A stretch of DNA of 64,000 nt from Syncephalis fuscata (GCA_025786725.1 JAHLTZ010000012.1:620001-684000), one strand, 5' to 3'. Shown: positions 14,917 through 30,597, numbered from the stretch's first letter. A program made the numbers and translations. The notes: a model not told the origin generated them from the sequence alone.

Positions 14917-15848
14917 ACGCCAGCGACATTATAAATAAACAATTATAGTAGTTATATATATATATATATATTATTGGCATATTACAATTAAGTGCATTGG
15001 ATATAGCTATGCTTAACTATTTATTTTAACAATAATGTCACTGGCTTATTTAGTTAATGAATCATCTTATTCTATGTTAATTTTATTAAAAGTATAATAT
15101 GGTTTTGGTGATTAAATGACTAGTATTTAATAACATCCAATTTATTAAACATAATAATGGGCAGTGAATAACATCAACCATTAAATACTCATCATTGTAG
15201 ATTCATTATCCATTGCGCATATATCCGCCATTTATTTACATTATTCCCATTCTGTTCCACATTAATATATATCATTCTATGCCATATTAGACAGTTTTAT
15301 TGTTTATATGTTCCAATACACGCACCTCATTCTTTTTATTGCGTTATATGCACTATAACGTCAATACCGTTATTCTTACCTTTCATTATTTATATTCATC
15401 CTATTATATTATATTTATACTTATTTGAAATTGCTTTATTTAAAACATTGTCCATTATTCTAACTCTATTTGTTCAGTATTTGTGTAATAATAATAATAG
15501 TGTAAAAATGTTACGTCTACAGCTATGACAGACACATTAATGTTTACGAATGAGAGAATTTGAGTTTGAATTTGTAAAACTATCAAATAAAATACGACTA
15601 TGTTTTGCTATCAACTGTGAACCAGTCACAATCTCTATTAGCCTTGTCTTTCTCTTTGACTCATCTTTACTAATAGCGACCTTTGTCTTTGTTCTAACCA
15701 ACCAACCATCTTTATTTCTACCATAATTCTCGTATATTTCAGTTATTTTGCATAAGCATTCGAATAAGCGTTAAACAACATTAACCGAATGATTTGTACG
15801 GTCATTTAACCTGATTGAACCTACATTGTAGCGAATACAATAAACAAC
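14917..15848. other. Intergenic region, no gene seen
   Basis: About 930 bp of AT-rich DNA between the methyltransferase and transporter genes. It includes a short (TA)n run at about 14955-14972. Nothing else supported. Confidence 0.4.
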
Positions 15849-18060
15849 ATGTCAAGGCCTGCTAGTACTCTAAACCCGCCGACCTCACGATCAAGTGCTG
15901 GACGCGAGACAGCACCGCTACTTCATTCGTCGTTGCCAAGACGGACGTCGTTTGCATCTGTTCGTCGGCGGTCTATTGCAACAACTGACGGTCATAGCAA
16001 TAATAGTCATGACGATGATCGTGATATGGCACAAGTTGTTTGTGGCAGTTTCTTTAACTTGACCGTTGGGTTGGCTGGCATGCAGTTTATCTGTAAGTAT
16101 GCCAAGTAGATAGTTGCATTAATTCCAACATTCTCCTGACAATAACATTTACATTAATACTTTCAGGGACGGTTGAATTGGGCTATGGCACACCGTATCT
16201 ACTTGCATTAGGTATGCCGCAGAATCTATTGCCGCTTGTATGGTCAGCTGGTCCATTATCGGGTAAGTGACATGAATACGTATCTATTTAACTATTTATA
16301 CTAATTAGCAATTATACCATTTAAACGGCAGGTCTATTGATCCAGCCAGCGGTCGGTGCTTATAGCGACGTGAGTACAAATCGACTAGGCCGTCGACGTC
16401 CATATATTATTGTTGGGCTATTTTGGTGCTACTTTCTGTATTGATGGTCGCTCATGCTCGATGGATTGCCATGCAGCTACTTGACGTGTGGACTCAACAA
16501 AAGGGCCACTACTCAAATGATGATCCAGTAGTAAGTAGATAGCATATGGCCACGTGAACCATACATAATACTGACCGATATTTAGATAGGTCAGATGGCC
16601 ATTGGCATTGCGGTAGCCGGATTCTTTATACTTGATTTCAGTATTAATGCCGTTCAAGCTTGTTTACGAGCATTGGTCGTTGATGTTGCTTCACTTGATT
16701 CACAGTCACGAGCCAATGCATGGGCCAGTCGTATGTTGGGCATTGGCAGTGTAATTGGCTATTTCACTGGTTATCTTGATCTGGTATTTCTATTTCCTGA
16801 GTTGGGCACTACACAAATGGAGGTGCTATGCTCGATTGGATCGATTGTGTTTGCAGTTTGCATTGCCTGGACCTGTTTAATGGTTCGTGAAGAGCGCTAC
16901 GTGCGTGGTATGGATGCACAGCAACAGTAAGTAGATGTACACTGTCTATTAGTATATAGCTTATTTTATGTTATAGTGCTTGGTATAAGCCATTGCGAGA
17001 TGTATTTCATGTATTATGGCATTTACCTGATCCTATACAACGTTTATGTACAACGCAATTCTTTGCATGGATGGCCTGGTTTCCTTTTCTTTTCTACAGG
17101 TAAATATTGTCTATATTAATGCTCGATTACTATTTAATTGGTATTTAATTGATATTCAATGATATATATAGCACAACGTGGATTATTAATGTACTTATGC
17201 GTGATCATTCACCGACTGAACCGGGATTTCTTGATGCTGCCACGAGAGCAGGAAGTTTTGCTCTTCTTTTAAATGCATTGTTATCGCTTTCTTCATCCAT
17301 TATTCTACCTCTATTTACAGGCTGGCTCAAAGAATTGCCGCACGTCGACGTCTTTCTGCCTCACATCGACCATCATTTGGTGCATTCGACGGGCATGGGA
17401 AGCATTGGTGGATAGCATTGTTGCTTCCTGGCGCTTACGCGGCGTATGGATATTCTCCAATGTATTCTTTGGCATTGTTCTACTTAGTACCTGGTTTGCC
17501 CGTGATGTATATGATGCTACTATCATCGTTGCTTTATGTGGTCTACCATGGGCGGTTGTTCTATGGGTGCCATTTGCTATGATAGGTGAACTATTGAATG
17601 TTACCAATGAAGAGCAGCGTGTATTCAAGTATATACCCAATACAGCAACATCGCCCTCAGCATCTTCTACTTCATTAGGCATTGATTATCCCAATAGTCC
17701 TAATAGTATCTCTTCAAGCTCGCTATTCCGCGAAGGATCTGCTGCACTAGCTAGAAATAGCCAGCTTCGTGAATCCATCATTGAGGCCAATCATAATGAC
17801 GATATTAGTCTAGAATCTGGTGTGGCTCTGGTATTATTAATATTTACGTAGTATTGCCTCAATTTGTCAGTACCATAGTGGCTACTATTATATTTGCCAT
17901 GTTCAACGATCCCAATAGTGTTGGTCATCACGATGATGGTATAGGCACAGGTACGAGCAATGAAGCAGTAGGCTGGGTACTACGTTTTGGTGGTGTTTGC
18001 GCTTTAATAGCGGCTATTATGGCATCACGATGTATTCAAGTGGATACACATCGCCCATAA
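15849..18060 (+). CDS. SLC45/SUT-type proton-coupled sugar (sucrose) transporter
   Basis: Glycoside-pentoside-hexuronide family transporter of the major facilitator fold, in the plasma or vacuolar membrane. A Ser/Arg-rich cytoplasmic N-terminus (1-70) leads into TM1. The family hallmark WTVELGYGTPYLLALGMP is followed by LVWSAGPLSGLLIQPAVG and the RLGRRRPYIIVG loop. Later come LRALVVDVAS, FAWMAWFPFLFY, ALCGLPWAVVLWVPFAMIGE and LPQFVSTIVATIIFAM. A Ser-rich loop (17640-17810) lies near the end. The frame changes by one base at about 16415, near 17335 and 17405, and at about 17835, in each case inside conserved sequence. I read these as base-calling deletions, since every domain is otherwise intact. 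The substrate, sucrose or another disaccharide, is inferred from the family. Confidence 0.87.
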
Positions 18061-18195
18061 ACGATTAGTACACATAGTAGCGATATTTACATTTATATTA
18101 GTTTAATAACAATTTATTTCAACACAATCTACAAAAGAAATAAAGTATATGATTCTTTTGAACAGTCGGATCAAATGGACATACACAATAGTTTG

Positions 18196-20028
18196 CTTTA
18201 ACTGATGATGCAATCACTGCTATTTCTCTTGGATGCCCGACCACTTTTACGACGAGCTTCGTTGTCGCTATCTGATTCACAATCGGTACTTGAGTTGTGA
18301 TTTGGTCTATGGCTATTTGAGCATGATTAGTGGTTATATTCTCTATATTTGAGTTTGGAATAGCACGGGCCTCTTCTCGTTCCATCTCTTCCTCTTCTTG
18401 TTGTTGTAGACTTAGTGCAAATGCAAAACTAATCAATTATTGTATTAGTATAATTGCTTTTAACTATACAAGTTATAAATACTTACTCTGCATCCAAGCT
18501 ATGCACTACTATATCCGATCGATTGCTGACATAGTCATTGACAACACGTTGTGCTTGGAACTTTGAATCGACCAGTTCACTGGTTGCACCGTGCACATCC
18601 GATAACACTTCCCAGATGGCTGATGACTGTGTCGCTAGACCAGCGTCTGTTACAAGTAAATAAAGTGTTTGATTGGGATGTTTAAAAAGTGTGGCAAACT
18701 AAATAGCTTAAATTAGTAAATTTATAATAAATGATAAATTGACTTACATGATTGTTACGGAATAAAATGCAAAGATTACCCGCTGGAATGGATTCAGAAA
18801 GCATTTGAAGTCCATAGAATGTTAATTGAGTTGGGTTAGATTCCAAGAATTGTTGTGCAATAAGTGCTGTTGTTCTATTATTAACTAGCGATCTATTGAT
18901 AGACTATGTGCTGTTATTCACTTACCATGATGTACTAGATTCATTCGCTGTGCACCGTCCATTTCAATTATGTCATCATCACGCGAACTGTCTCTTTGGC
19001 CTACACCATCGACTACTAGACCTTTACCAGCATGGTCACCTTGTGCTATCAATTCAACGATAGCATTATAGCTTTCACATCGATGGCACATAACTTGCCA
19101 GGTCTCTTCTTCGGCCGGATCGACACACCAGCCGTGCACTAATTCAACACCAAATGTTTGAAATAGAAGCAGCTCGTTACTGTTAGCAAATCCACGAGGC
19201 GATGAAAATTTAACATCAACGTCAAGACCATATTGCAAGCTTGGCAATAATCCAAGAACAGTTTGCAGGATAACTTGATCATTTGTAGGATCAGTCATTT
19301 GATCATCGGACTAATTAGTTGTTTATTAGCATTCATAATATAAATAAGCAACACTAATTACTTACAGTGTTTGTAGGTAGTGTTTGTAGTAATCGATCAC
19401 CCAGTAGAGCGATAAGATAGGATGCGCTCACCGTTGGACGATCTGGTGATTGTATTTCGATTTCACCGCGAAGGATCAGAACATTGCAAATGGCCAACAA
19501 AGGACACGGTCCATTTTCTATTATTACAATAAATAAAAACGATTATTACTCCTCATACTGTACTATTATAAATAACTTACTATTCTGCGTAATAATGTGA
19601 ACAACGCGACTATATCCAGTAATTGGGTCTTGCCATTCTATTGGTTTCAGCTTGTATTCATCAGTGCTGTCTTCTTCGTTATCTCTGGCATTATCGTTTC
19701 TGATAGAAGAAGATACTGCCGGTGTTTCCGTTGACGTAACGAATGGCATATCTGACTGTGTTGATACGATTGGATTGGCTGGAACAAGGGGCGTGCCATC
19801 TTGGCTATTTTCACTGTCCTGGCTGTCTGGTTGCGTTACTAGTTGTTCTTTAAGTGCTGTAGTAGGCAACTCTACGAGTACAGAATCCGCTATCTCGTCT
19901 TCGGGTGCTGTAACAACGATAGCGTCTGTGCTTAGATCGGTAGCAGCAGCAGTGGGCTCAAAAGGTGCTGTTGCTAAAACTGGCCCGTCAAGCTCCGGCT
20001 CACTTACTTCAGCATAAACCAATTGCAT
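18196..20028 (-). CDS. MINDY-family (FAM63) K48-ubiquitin deubiquitinase
   Basis: Cysteine protease family that trims long K48-linked ubiquitin chains. The acidic, disordered N-terminal exon (20028-19580) ends in WQDPITGYSRVVHIITQN. The catalytic exon follows with NGPCPLLAICNVLILRGEIE, including the catalytic Cys. Then come ASYLIALLGDRLLQTLPTN and, at 19298-18925, the catalytic core DVKFSSPRGFANS through FQTFGVELVHGWCVDP. C-terminal LSLQQQEEEEMEREEA looks like a ubiquitin-interacting helix. The last exon reads naturally only after a one-base shift near 18320. It is then Ser-, Asp- and Arg-rich and ends in CIIS at 18196, like a CaaX prenylation box. In the unshifted frame it runs to 18119 with atypical sequence. 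Start chosen at MQLVYAEV. Confidence 0.85.
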
Positions 20029-20279
20029 GGTACTGGAAGTAAAGTGGTATACTGCAAAGGGCTTGGTAAAAAGAAAGGTAGGAAAGAAAGGTTTGGACAA
20101 AGCAACAACAACAAGATTCAGTAGACAAAGAATAGAATGGTAAAGAAACGAGTGAAGTAACAGGTGTGAAAGGAAACTGTGACAGAAAGAAATACTTGGC
20201 GCTCAGTTGTGACTGTCGCGGAGTAGTAGTTTTACAAACCATTTTATTCAAATATACAAAAGGTGGAACTATAAATATA

Positions 20280-21878
20280 TTATTGCACTCTTTGTTGTCT
20301 GTGCTGCCATTGCATGACAATAAGATGAATTAGCAAGGGTGCAATTATCCAGACTAATAACACTGTACAATTGATCCACATTAATTGCTGCAGTGAACCA
20401 AAGAGTATAAATCGTAGTCCACGTATTGCATAGAAAACTGGAAATCCTTGACCCAGCCGATAGAACGCAGGAGACAGTGCAGTGTCGACCAGAATGTTAC
20501 TGGTGGGTATTAATAATAACAGCAAGAGTGCGCTAGCAAGGGGCAGTAATTTAATGCCTACCAATAAGCATAGTAGACTTAGAAGGCCAATAAACGCTAG
20601 ACCCGAATAGATTAGCCAAAGCAATGAAAGACTGGTGTAGCCTCCGTCCAATTGAGATTCATAGAAACAAAGCGGAGCTGACCAGATAAGCAAACAGAAA
20701 ATGGCTAGTCCAGTAATACCTTTTAAATAACGATATAAATTGGAGCGAGAAAACCATGGTCCCTGACAGTCAATACCTCTTGCGGTATCGCTTATAAAGT
20801 CGCATAGTATTATGGGACAATTTAGATTGTCGGCTTGCTCATCCAATTTGGGTGATGCATGATAAAGAGTAAGAACAATAATGGTGCAAGCAACATAAGT
20901 TAGCAATACTTGTAGATGAATAGAAAAACCTTGTCCAAACTGTTCCTCAATGTACATTGGCTTATTTTTGAGTTCTATAGGCTGTGACCATATTACTGTA
21001 CTTGCATTTTTAATGATCTCTACCGTGTCGTCATTTGCGTAAAAGTCCTGCCTTATTTGCGCATTAAGTTGATGTATTATCTGTTGCATAGACTGCATTA
21101 ACAACGTGTTTAAAGTGTGGTCACGGCTATGATCATAAAAATACTCCAAAGTAGGCGTCGGTCCTATAGTTGGCTCATCCTTCAGACCATATTGAATATA
21201 ATGAATAAATTGCTCCGTAAAATCATAGGGAATATTTACAATAGCCGCATACTCATTTTGTTGTAGCTTTCTTATAGCATCATTCAATGAATGGTTATCT
21301 GGATCGGATACCGCCTTCCAATTGATACGCCTTATAGGATTATTGATCATTTGCTTAGCGACAAATAATCCAAGTAAATTATTATCAGTAACTTTTGAGA
21401 TTGCCATACGAATTTTCGCTGCTAATGGTGTAGTGCTAATAAAGCCTTTATCGCTATTGATTAAACCAACGGGCAGCTGGTTAACACGAGCCGCTGGATT
21501 CCATAGAGCTCCTATGTACAGCCAACTATAGACGTATAGAGTAAGAGCCGAGATAGTAAATACGATCAATACTTTGTGCTGGGCTATCTGAGCCATAATA
21601 GATTTATAAATAGGATCATCGATTGATTTTTGATCGCTCTGCTGCTCCCGCTCTTCCATACCAATTATAATACTAGCTGGAATGGCATAGGATAGGTCAA
21701 ATGACTCAGAAAACTCATTTTTGATAATCTCCAAATGGGTTTCAATATCTTTGCTATATAAGTCATCTTCATGTTCATCGTCACTTAGTGCTATACTACT
21801 GGCATAGGTACTGCCCCGAAGCAGTTCCGAAGGTAGGCTAGCGATAGAATGCCCATAATCAGTGTTTTGGCTGGCCAT
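20280..21878 (-). CDS. Sng1-type DUF3533 membrane protein
   Basis: Single-exon, 532 residues. A cytoplasmic acidic N-terminus (about 1-100) is followed by a first membrane span (VLIVFTISALTLYVYSWLYI). Right after it comes LWNPAARVNQLPVGLINSDK, the hallmark of DUF3533/YhgE-Pip proteins. A long extracytoplasmic domain runs to about residue 320. A C-terminal block of five or six spans follows (from VLLTYVACTIIVLTLYH), ending in IHLIVMQWQHRQQ. In yeast the family includes Sng1, linked to nitrosoguanidine resistance and plasma-membrane lipid asymmetry. The precise role here is not shown. It is one of the few intronless genes in the window, in the same orientation as the MINDY gene 250 bp downstream. 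Confidence 0.8.
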   Translation of the reverse strand: MASQNTDYGHSIASLPSELLRGSTYASSIALSDDEHEDDLYSKDIETHLEIIKNEFSESFDLSYAIPASIIIGMEEREQQSDQKSIDDPIYKSIMAQIAQHKVLIVFTISALTLYVYSWLYIGALWNPAARVNQLPVGLINSDKGFISTTPLAAKIRMAISKVTDNNLLGLFVAKQMINNPIRRINWKAVSDPDNHSLNDAIRKLQQNEYAAIVNIPYDFTEQFIHYIQYGLKDEPTIGPTPTLEYFYDHSRDHTLNTLLMQSMQQIIHQLNAQIRQDFYANDDTVEIIKNASTVIWSQPIELKNKPMYIEEQFGQGFSIHLQVLLTYVACTIIVLTLYHASPKLDEQADNLNCPIILCDFISDTARGIDCQGPWFSRSNLYRYLKGITGLAIFCLLIWSAPLCFYESQLDGGYTSLSLLWLIYSGLAFIGLLSLLCLLVGIKLLPLASALLLLLLIPTSNILVDTALSPAFYRLGQGFPVFYAIRGLRFILFGSLQQLMWINCTVLLVWIIAPLLIHLIVMQWQHRQQRVQ

Positions 21879-22859
21879 ACTAATAAATGAATGGATATCA
21901 ACAGGAGGCGTAGATGCAATAGCGGTACCGCCATTGTATCTGTGCAGTTTAATAGCAAAATATAAACGTATTATGCATATCAGACATAGGCAACGGGAAC
22001 AATGAAAACTAATCTGATTGTTCTATATAGTAGCACTGCGAATAAGGCGGCAAAGACCATTGCAAAGGATGCAACAATATCGGCATATTAAACTTCCAAT
22101 AGCAATTTTCTAAACATACCATTATAACTAGACCGTTATAATCATTGTAAAATATAATTGTTTATTCCTAGTAGCTATAATGCATCGATAATCTTTTTTA
22201 TATATCTCTCATACCTTAAAATACCGATAAAACGCTAGTTTAAATTTTGATTTTTATATTATTGAGCCATTGTTGTTATAATACGCAGAACATTAAAGGT
22301 AATTATAGTATAATCAAGTGGTAAGATGCAATGGAATCTGAATCAAAGCCATAATAATAATAAAATAATAAAGTATTGCTAAAATCATGCATCCCTTTGC
22401 ATAAAATGATTACTAAATTCAAGTTCTCCATACTTAGTTGTAAGGAATACTATGATTTATAAACAATTTTTGCAAAAAAGTTTGACAAAAATCAATTACA
22501 ATGATCGTATTATTACAATTCTGGTAATATAATCATATTGTCATAATCATGTAGCTAGAAAATACTACATGCGATTAGACAGATTTATTAAATTACGCGT
22601 GAACAGATAAAATATGACAAATAATCAATTTTACACTAATATTGCTAAAATCAATAGTAAACTTTGCAAAACATATTAGGCTATTTAGTTGTAGCAACAT
22701 TAGCAATTATAATCTTTTGCATATGATCTGTTTAATCTGACCTAGCACTCACAAGTAAATCAGTAAACTAAAGATGATGAATTATAGTAAAACAACTTTA
22801 ATTCTAATCCAGTTTTAGCACTATCTATTATTACAGTTCACTTGTAAGTCATTGCTTGT
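21879..22859. other. Intergenic region, no gene seen
   Basis: About 980 bp of AT-rich sequence between the Sng1-type gene and the CAP-domain pseudogene. I see no coding or RNA feature. Confidence 0.4.
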
Positions 22860-23345
22860 TTAGCATTTTGGAAAGTTTTTTGGCAAATTATTGTTGCGGC
22901 CAAAGTTTTGTGCCCAGTAAGATATGCCATTAGTGCCTACAGCCAGACCGCTACCGAAATGCGTATAGTCGCCTAGTAGGTTAGCATAAGGCATAGGCGA
23001 TTTAGCCCATAAGTCCATGGCTAGCTCCACAGATGTCAGGCTGGGTACGATGTTCTTCCCAACATAGTCTCATGTGACACCGCCGGTGGAGCAGCGCTGC
23101 GTTAGCTCAGGCTTACCAAAAAATGAATGTTTGGGTTTATTATTATTAGCTTAAACTTGGCTATGCTCCTGTGCAGCTTTGTTTAGGCTGGGATGCATTG
23201 CAAGTGGTAAAAGCGCTCTTCTAGCGTGGAATTTGTCAACTAGGTAAATCATCTTTGTTGGATTGAAGTTAAATGGACCAGCGCTTACTTTAACGACGCT
23301 GGCGGCGAATGCGGTAAGCATAACAAGAGTAGTGAGGAATTGCAT
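22860..23345 (-). pseudogene. Broken secreted CAP/SCP (PR-1-like) domain gene
   Basis: The first 64 codons (23345-23151) encode a signal peptide (MQFLTTLVMLTAFAASVVKV) and the start of a CAP domain: LVDKFHARRALLPLAMHPSL, then NKAAQEHSQ. A stop codon follows. Downstream in the same direction, KPELTQRCSTGG, then DYVGKNIVPS, MDLWAKSP, NLLGDYTHFGSGLAVG and YWAQNFGR continue the fold, with the typical final Cys before the stop at 22860. Between the parts are a non-splice-like GTTTAAGC and a TGA at a position where the family has Trp. The missing middle and the in-frame stop argue for a decayed gene. An unannotated intron or indels remain possible, since other genes here carry indels. CAP proteins are secreted sterol- or lipid-binding proteins. 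Confidence 0.6.
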
Positions 23346-24840
23346 TATGATAATGATTGCAAGCTTAAAAGTTGTGCGTAGTTATTGGTGCGTTTAGTCG
23401 ATTTATCAGACTAGCTGTAATCAATAAAATGAAATAGTGGCGTAAGTTGCTGGAGAAGCTGTAGCTTTGTTGGGATGCTAAATCAACTATTGACCAAATA
23501 AATTGCTGTGTATTTATACTCAATCTTGTAGTAGCATCTGCTAAGATGTGTTTTATGGTTATAATTATGGCCAAGAGTATCCTTATTTTCTAAGTCCTGA
23601 GTAGTGTAATAAACAACGTCTCCGACCACGCCATGCTAAAACATAACAGCCCTTAATAGCATAAGATTTAATGTTTCAGGTAAACAACCAGTTATCACAT
23701 TTTTATCAAAGCCACACTTTTGCATATTATATTGCCACAACTTGCTAATAGTATTTATGTGTTATAGTTATATCGTTTATTCTTGGTATTAATGATCTTT
23801 TGCCAACAAATATATCAACACACCGATTAATGTGCTATATTGTAAAATTGGTTTTATTAATTATTGCATATTGCACGTTTTATATTCTTGCAGGATACAA
23901 GTTTGCGCTCGTTTTATTACAGCAAAGTTTTGATCCAACTTTCGCGGTACTGGTTTGAATTTTCATGCTTTGTTATATTTGCTGATTATAATCTATTGGT
24001 TTCATTAAACCAGCATCAGGACCAATTCTTATGAAATTATTCCGGTTATGTTTAATGCATACGTATTTGATATACAATAATATTTACAAACAAATAAAAT
24101 AAACAATATAGTATGCTGGTATAAAATAGTCAGTAGCAAGTGCTTAATAGTAAATAGCATGATGGTTATATCACTAGTGTGTATTATGCGAGCTATTTAA
24201 TTTAATAATTATGCTGAGATAGCAATATATTATGTTATATGGACTATTTTATCCGTGTAACATGTTATGGTCAGACATGGTTTGTACAAAGACAAACGCG
24301 TCTTTTACATATAATGATTTTATACCAACTTTTGTTATACTAGCTACAGTTAATATATAAAGTACACCTCTATACAATTAATAAACTATTTTCACAGTGC
24401 CTTTACACGACTCGAATATGCGACACAAGCTAAATTTATTGATTTTACAGAATCAATGGCGATGCATCATTGCGCCTTGCTCTTGCTTTCACCGACAAAT
24501 GTAATCATCGATATCTGCATGTATATCAGATAATATTTAACACCAAATTATTGAGTTTGCCCTTATTTAAAGGTAATTACTGCTATTAATACATAACCAG
24601 CTTATATTCAATAGAAAGAATGGGTAAATAAAAAATGTAAAAGTCAAAATACAATAGTTCCGCAAGATTAATCAATTTAATCCTGATGTTAATCACGATA
24701 ACAAAGATCGGCCAATCAAAAATGATACTGAATAAAATGGATGGTTTCTTTGGTAGCTGTCGGCTGTTTTTTTAACTTGCTATTTTCTTTTTCACTGCAG
24801 CAGTTACGCTCTTCTAATTGACTCAGTTCTATCATAAATA
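23346..24840. other. Intergenic region, no gene seen
   Basis: About 1.5 kb of AT-rich DNA. Nothing beyond short chance reading frames, none with protein-like composition. The last 100 bp should hold the ARG5,6 promoter. Confidence 0.4.
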
Positions 24841-27660
<2,820 letters not shown>

Positions 27661-27733
27661 TGTGTGTTTGATAATTTTGCAATAAAGTATTACTTCGTAC
27701 TTTTTATTATTATAAAAAACAAGAAAATTGAAA

Positions 27734-29560
27734 TTAATAAGTGGGTCGGGTAAGGCCGAATGGTGGTGTAATTGTTTGACTACCATTTACTGCAGTACCT
27801 GTATCCTGTGAACTAGACCGCCTATGACCCTTAGCTTGTGGCCATAAAAAGCAACATTTTAACGATTGACTTGACGAGAATCGCATTAAACGTGGCCGGT
27901 TTGTTGTTGCTGTTGTTCGTTTAGTATGGCTTTCAATATTTGGCGTAAGATAACTGTAATTCATCGTTACTGGACGTGGATCAATAGGTGTTTGACGCGA
28001 AACAGATGGTTTACGCAATACAAATATAGAAGAGTTATGGGTAATACCACCACTTCTTGGCACTTGAGTTGGTAGCCTACTGGATGAATATTCGCTTGGT
28101 GTAGCTGTTTCATTTGATGGCGCAATAACCGACGATGAATGTGTTAGATCGAGGTTGTAAATACTGCTACGGGCCGAATTGGCCGTATGTAATGAATTGG
28201 CCGATGAGTCTGATCGCCATTGCGGTGGTATCCAATCCATTGATTCATAAATCTGTAACATATCGACTGAACGTGATTTACGTTTGATTGTTGCGTCTAA
28301 TCCATCAAAAATACGGTGCCAATGGCGCAGCTCCTATTATCAATACAAGTCAATCAGACAATCTGTTATACACTAATATCCACGTTTAATCTTACCGTTT
28401 CATCCTCTGCTGTAATATGAATAGATTTTAAATTGACAATAATTTCAATCATACCAGCAGTCGAGTAATGATTACGGTCATTTCTTCGCCACCGAAGAGT
28501 AAATCCTACGCTCAAATCAATAGTATGGCGTGGCTCTGAGTCCTAATAAACATATAAACAAATAAATAATTTAAATGGTCGCTTATAAACTTACTGTGCT
28601 TGAATGATATTGATAAAGCTGCGATCCTTGCAATACAACCCATTGACGTTTCCAAAACGTCGGCTTAAGAAATGCTTTAGATTTTATTAACAAATATCCA
28701 TGTGCGTATGCTTCATGGTAAAGATGTTTCTAATATGCGTTATAGTAGATTAAATGGTAATACACGAATTACTTACTGGAATACAAACATAATCCAAACG
28801 ATGATGTAGTTCTAGTTCAATCTAAATAAACTAATAATTAACAATAATACTAGCTAATTAATGTAATACTATTTACCTTATCTTGAAACTCATAATATGA
28901 TAATGGTCTAGCATTATCAAGCCAATGTCCCTAATAGTAATAACAACGATAATACATGTGTTAATTTAAATACCATGTCTTTACTAGTAAATAGCTTGCC
29001 TTGGATGGACAAAACAAGCCAAAGCTAGATCGCCAGCGCGTTTCCCGTTCCTCTTCGTCATCATCGTCGTCATCATCAATACTATTGCGTCTGCTCTGAC
29101 TATTGGCATAAACATCGCGTTCTTTTCGATTACGTGATCGAAATATTGACGCTAATGTACTATTCGCTGATAGAAATGAGCGCTTATTTGATAGTGCAGG
29201 TGTTTTCCACAAATCACACCGTAGTAAAAGAAGATCGCGTGTTTGGCTTACAGTCACAGTGTCTGGGACTGAGCATGTGATAAACAAATGCTTGGCAATG
29301 TACCTCGCATGGACGCGGATTTGACGTGTGCCAGGTTGAATAATTTGTAAAAGTGAAGTAAATGAGGATTTTGTGGATAGCGTCGGCAGTATAGGCTTGC
29401 TAGACAAGCCCTCGTCCAATAAGCGTGCAATAGGCGTTGAAGACGACCGTTGGTGCATTAGTGGACAGCTTGACTTTTTACTTAACACTGGCAAAGCGCC
29501 TCGACTGGTTTGTGGTAAGCGTAAACCATGGCTTTGTATGGATGCAGAGTCGAAAGCCAT
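27734..29560 (-). CDS. PH-domain protein with N-terminal RA-like region
   Basis: About seven exons. The Ser-rich N-terminus (start MAFDSASIQ at 29560; the GTG further upstream is not a start) leads to a ubiquitin-fold-like stretch, RQIRVHARYIAKHLFITCSV. This is followed by KRSFLSANSTLASIF and an acidic run of Asp/Glu. A PH domain follows from about 28760 to 28290: GYLLIKSKAFLKPTFWKRQW with WVVLQGSQLYQYHSS, then strands ending HITAEDETELRHWHRIFDGL. The C-terminal 200 residues are disordered, Ser/Thr-rich and end in LTRPTY. The order RA-like then PH is seen in fungal signalling adaptors that bind small GTPases and phosphoinositides, but I do not recognise a named orthologue. Convergent with ARG5,6, with 73 bp between stops. 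Confidence 0.65.
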
Positions 29561-30128
29561 ACTGCTATTAACGAGAGACACCGTCTAATAATTGTAAGTC
29601 GACATCAACATACAACAGAACAAATAATAACGCTACTAGGCTGAGCGTATTGAATAAGTGGATAAAAGTTCGTGGCAATAACAATAAATGACGTTAAAGC
29701 TGCGGAGTATGAATAAAAGTCGTCCCAGAAACAATGTTATTAGTTGAAATGATCAATGAGTTTGAAAAGAAGAAAAGTAAAAGTAATTTGAATGGGTCAA
29801 ACGCAGTCAAGAATTATACGCGCGCCCACTCATTCACCCAAGTATTCAATTATCATGCAGCTAACCAAACTGTGAAACAAAGAAGACAGAATTAGAACGG
29901 AATGTGTGGAGATGTCGTGGTGCCTGTACTAATCCACATCATCCTTGGATGCATAAAAGATCTGCTCCGTCTCTGTCTCTGTCTGTCTCTGTCTCTTTTC
30001 ACTCACTCTCACTTTCTTTGTCACTTTTTGTGGTCGTTGACAAAAAGACTCACGAGGTACGCTGTGACTGGTTGCAGTTGTACTCCCTTTTTACACCTGC
30101 TGCTGTATAGAGTGCAGAAAGAGAAACT
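29561..30128. promoter_or_regulatory. Bidirectional promoter region with CT-rich tract
   Basis: Spacer between the divergent PH-domain and thioredoxin-fold genes. It holds a pyrimidine-rich tract with repeated TCTGTCTC at about 29963-30020 on the plus strand, common upstream of fungal starts. No coding feature supported. Confidence 0.35.
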
Positions 30129-30597
30129 ATGTTCACACTTTTCAAACGACCAACAGCAACTGGGTCCAAGGACTCGGCCACGCCTATGTGCTATCATGTG
30201 GTAAGCTAGAGTGGCGTGCGATAGTCCCTTTGATAATTATTACATAATAACATATGGAATGTGTAGGAGGGATTTCTGGAATGCGCCTATTTTCATGCAG
30301 CAGTGGACACGGCAGAGCAGCTGAAGAAGGAAGGTGCTGTCGTACGTGTACGCTCATTCGAAAATCGTGAAGTATGGCTTGAACGGCTACAGTCACTACA
30401 GCAGGTGAGACCCAATGATAGTATAGTTTGTTCTATCAACTAACTGGTTTATTATAATAAACAACTAGCGAGTACAAGGTGCTAGCGAGCATAAAACATC
30501 GCCTATGGTGTTTAAAGGCTGTCGAGAACAAGACTGGCAACTTGTGGGTGGCTATACCGAATTAAAAGAACGCACGGCAACAAATATACTACATTAA
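30129..30597 (+). CDS. Small glutaredoxin/thioredoxin-fold protein
   Basis: Three exons: 30129-30200, about 30268-30403 and 30470-30597, giving roughly 110 residues. After a short leader (MFTLFKRPTATGS) the second exon begins EGFLECAYFHAAVDTAEQL, which matches the first strand and helix of glutaredoxin-like folds, with a single Cys in place of the CxxC site. The third exon has the cis-proline region TSPMVFKGC and the GGYTELKER glutathione-side loop. Without a CxxC it would act, if at all, as a monothiol or non-enzymatic binder. Similar small proteins exist in protists and fungi without assigned function. Start chosen because the next upstream ATG lies in another frame. Confidence 0.5.
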
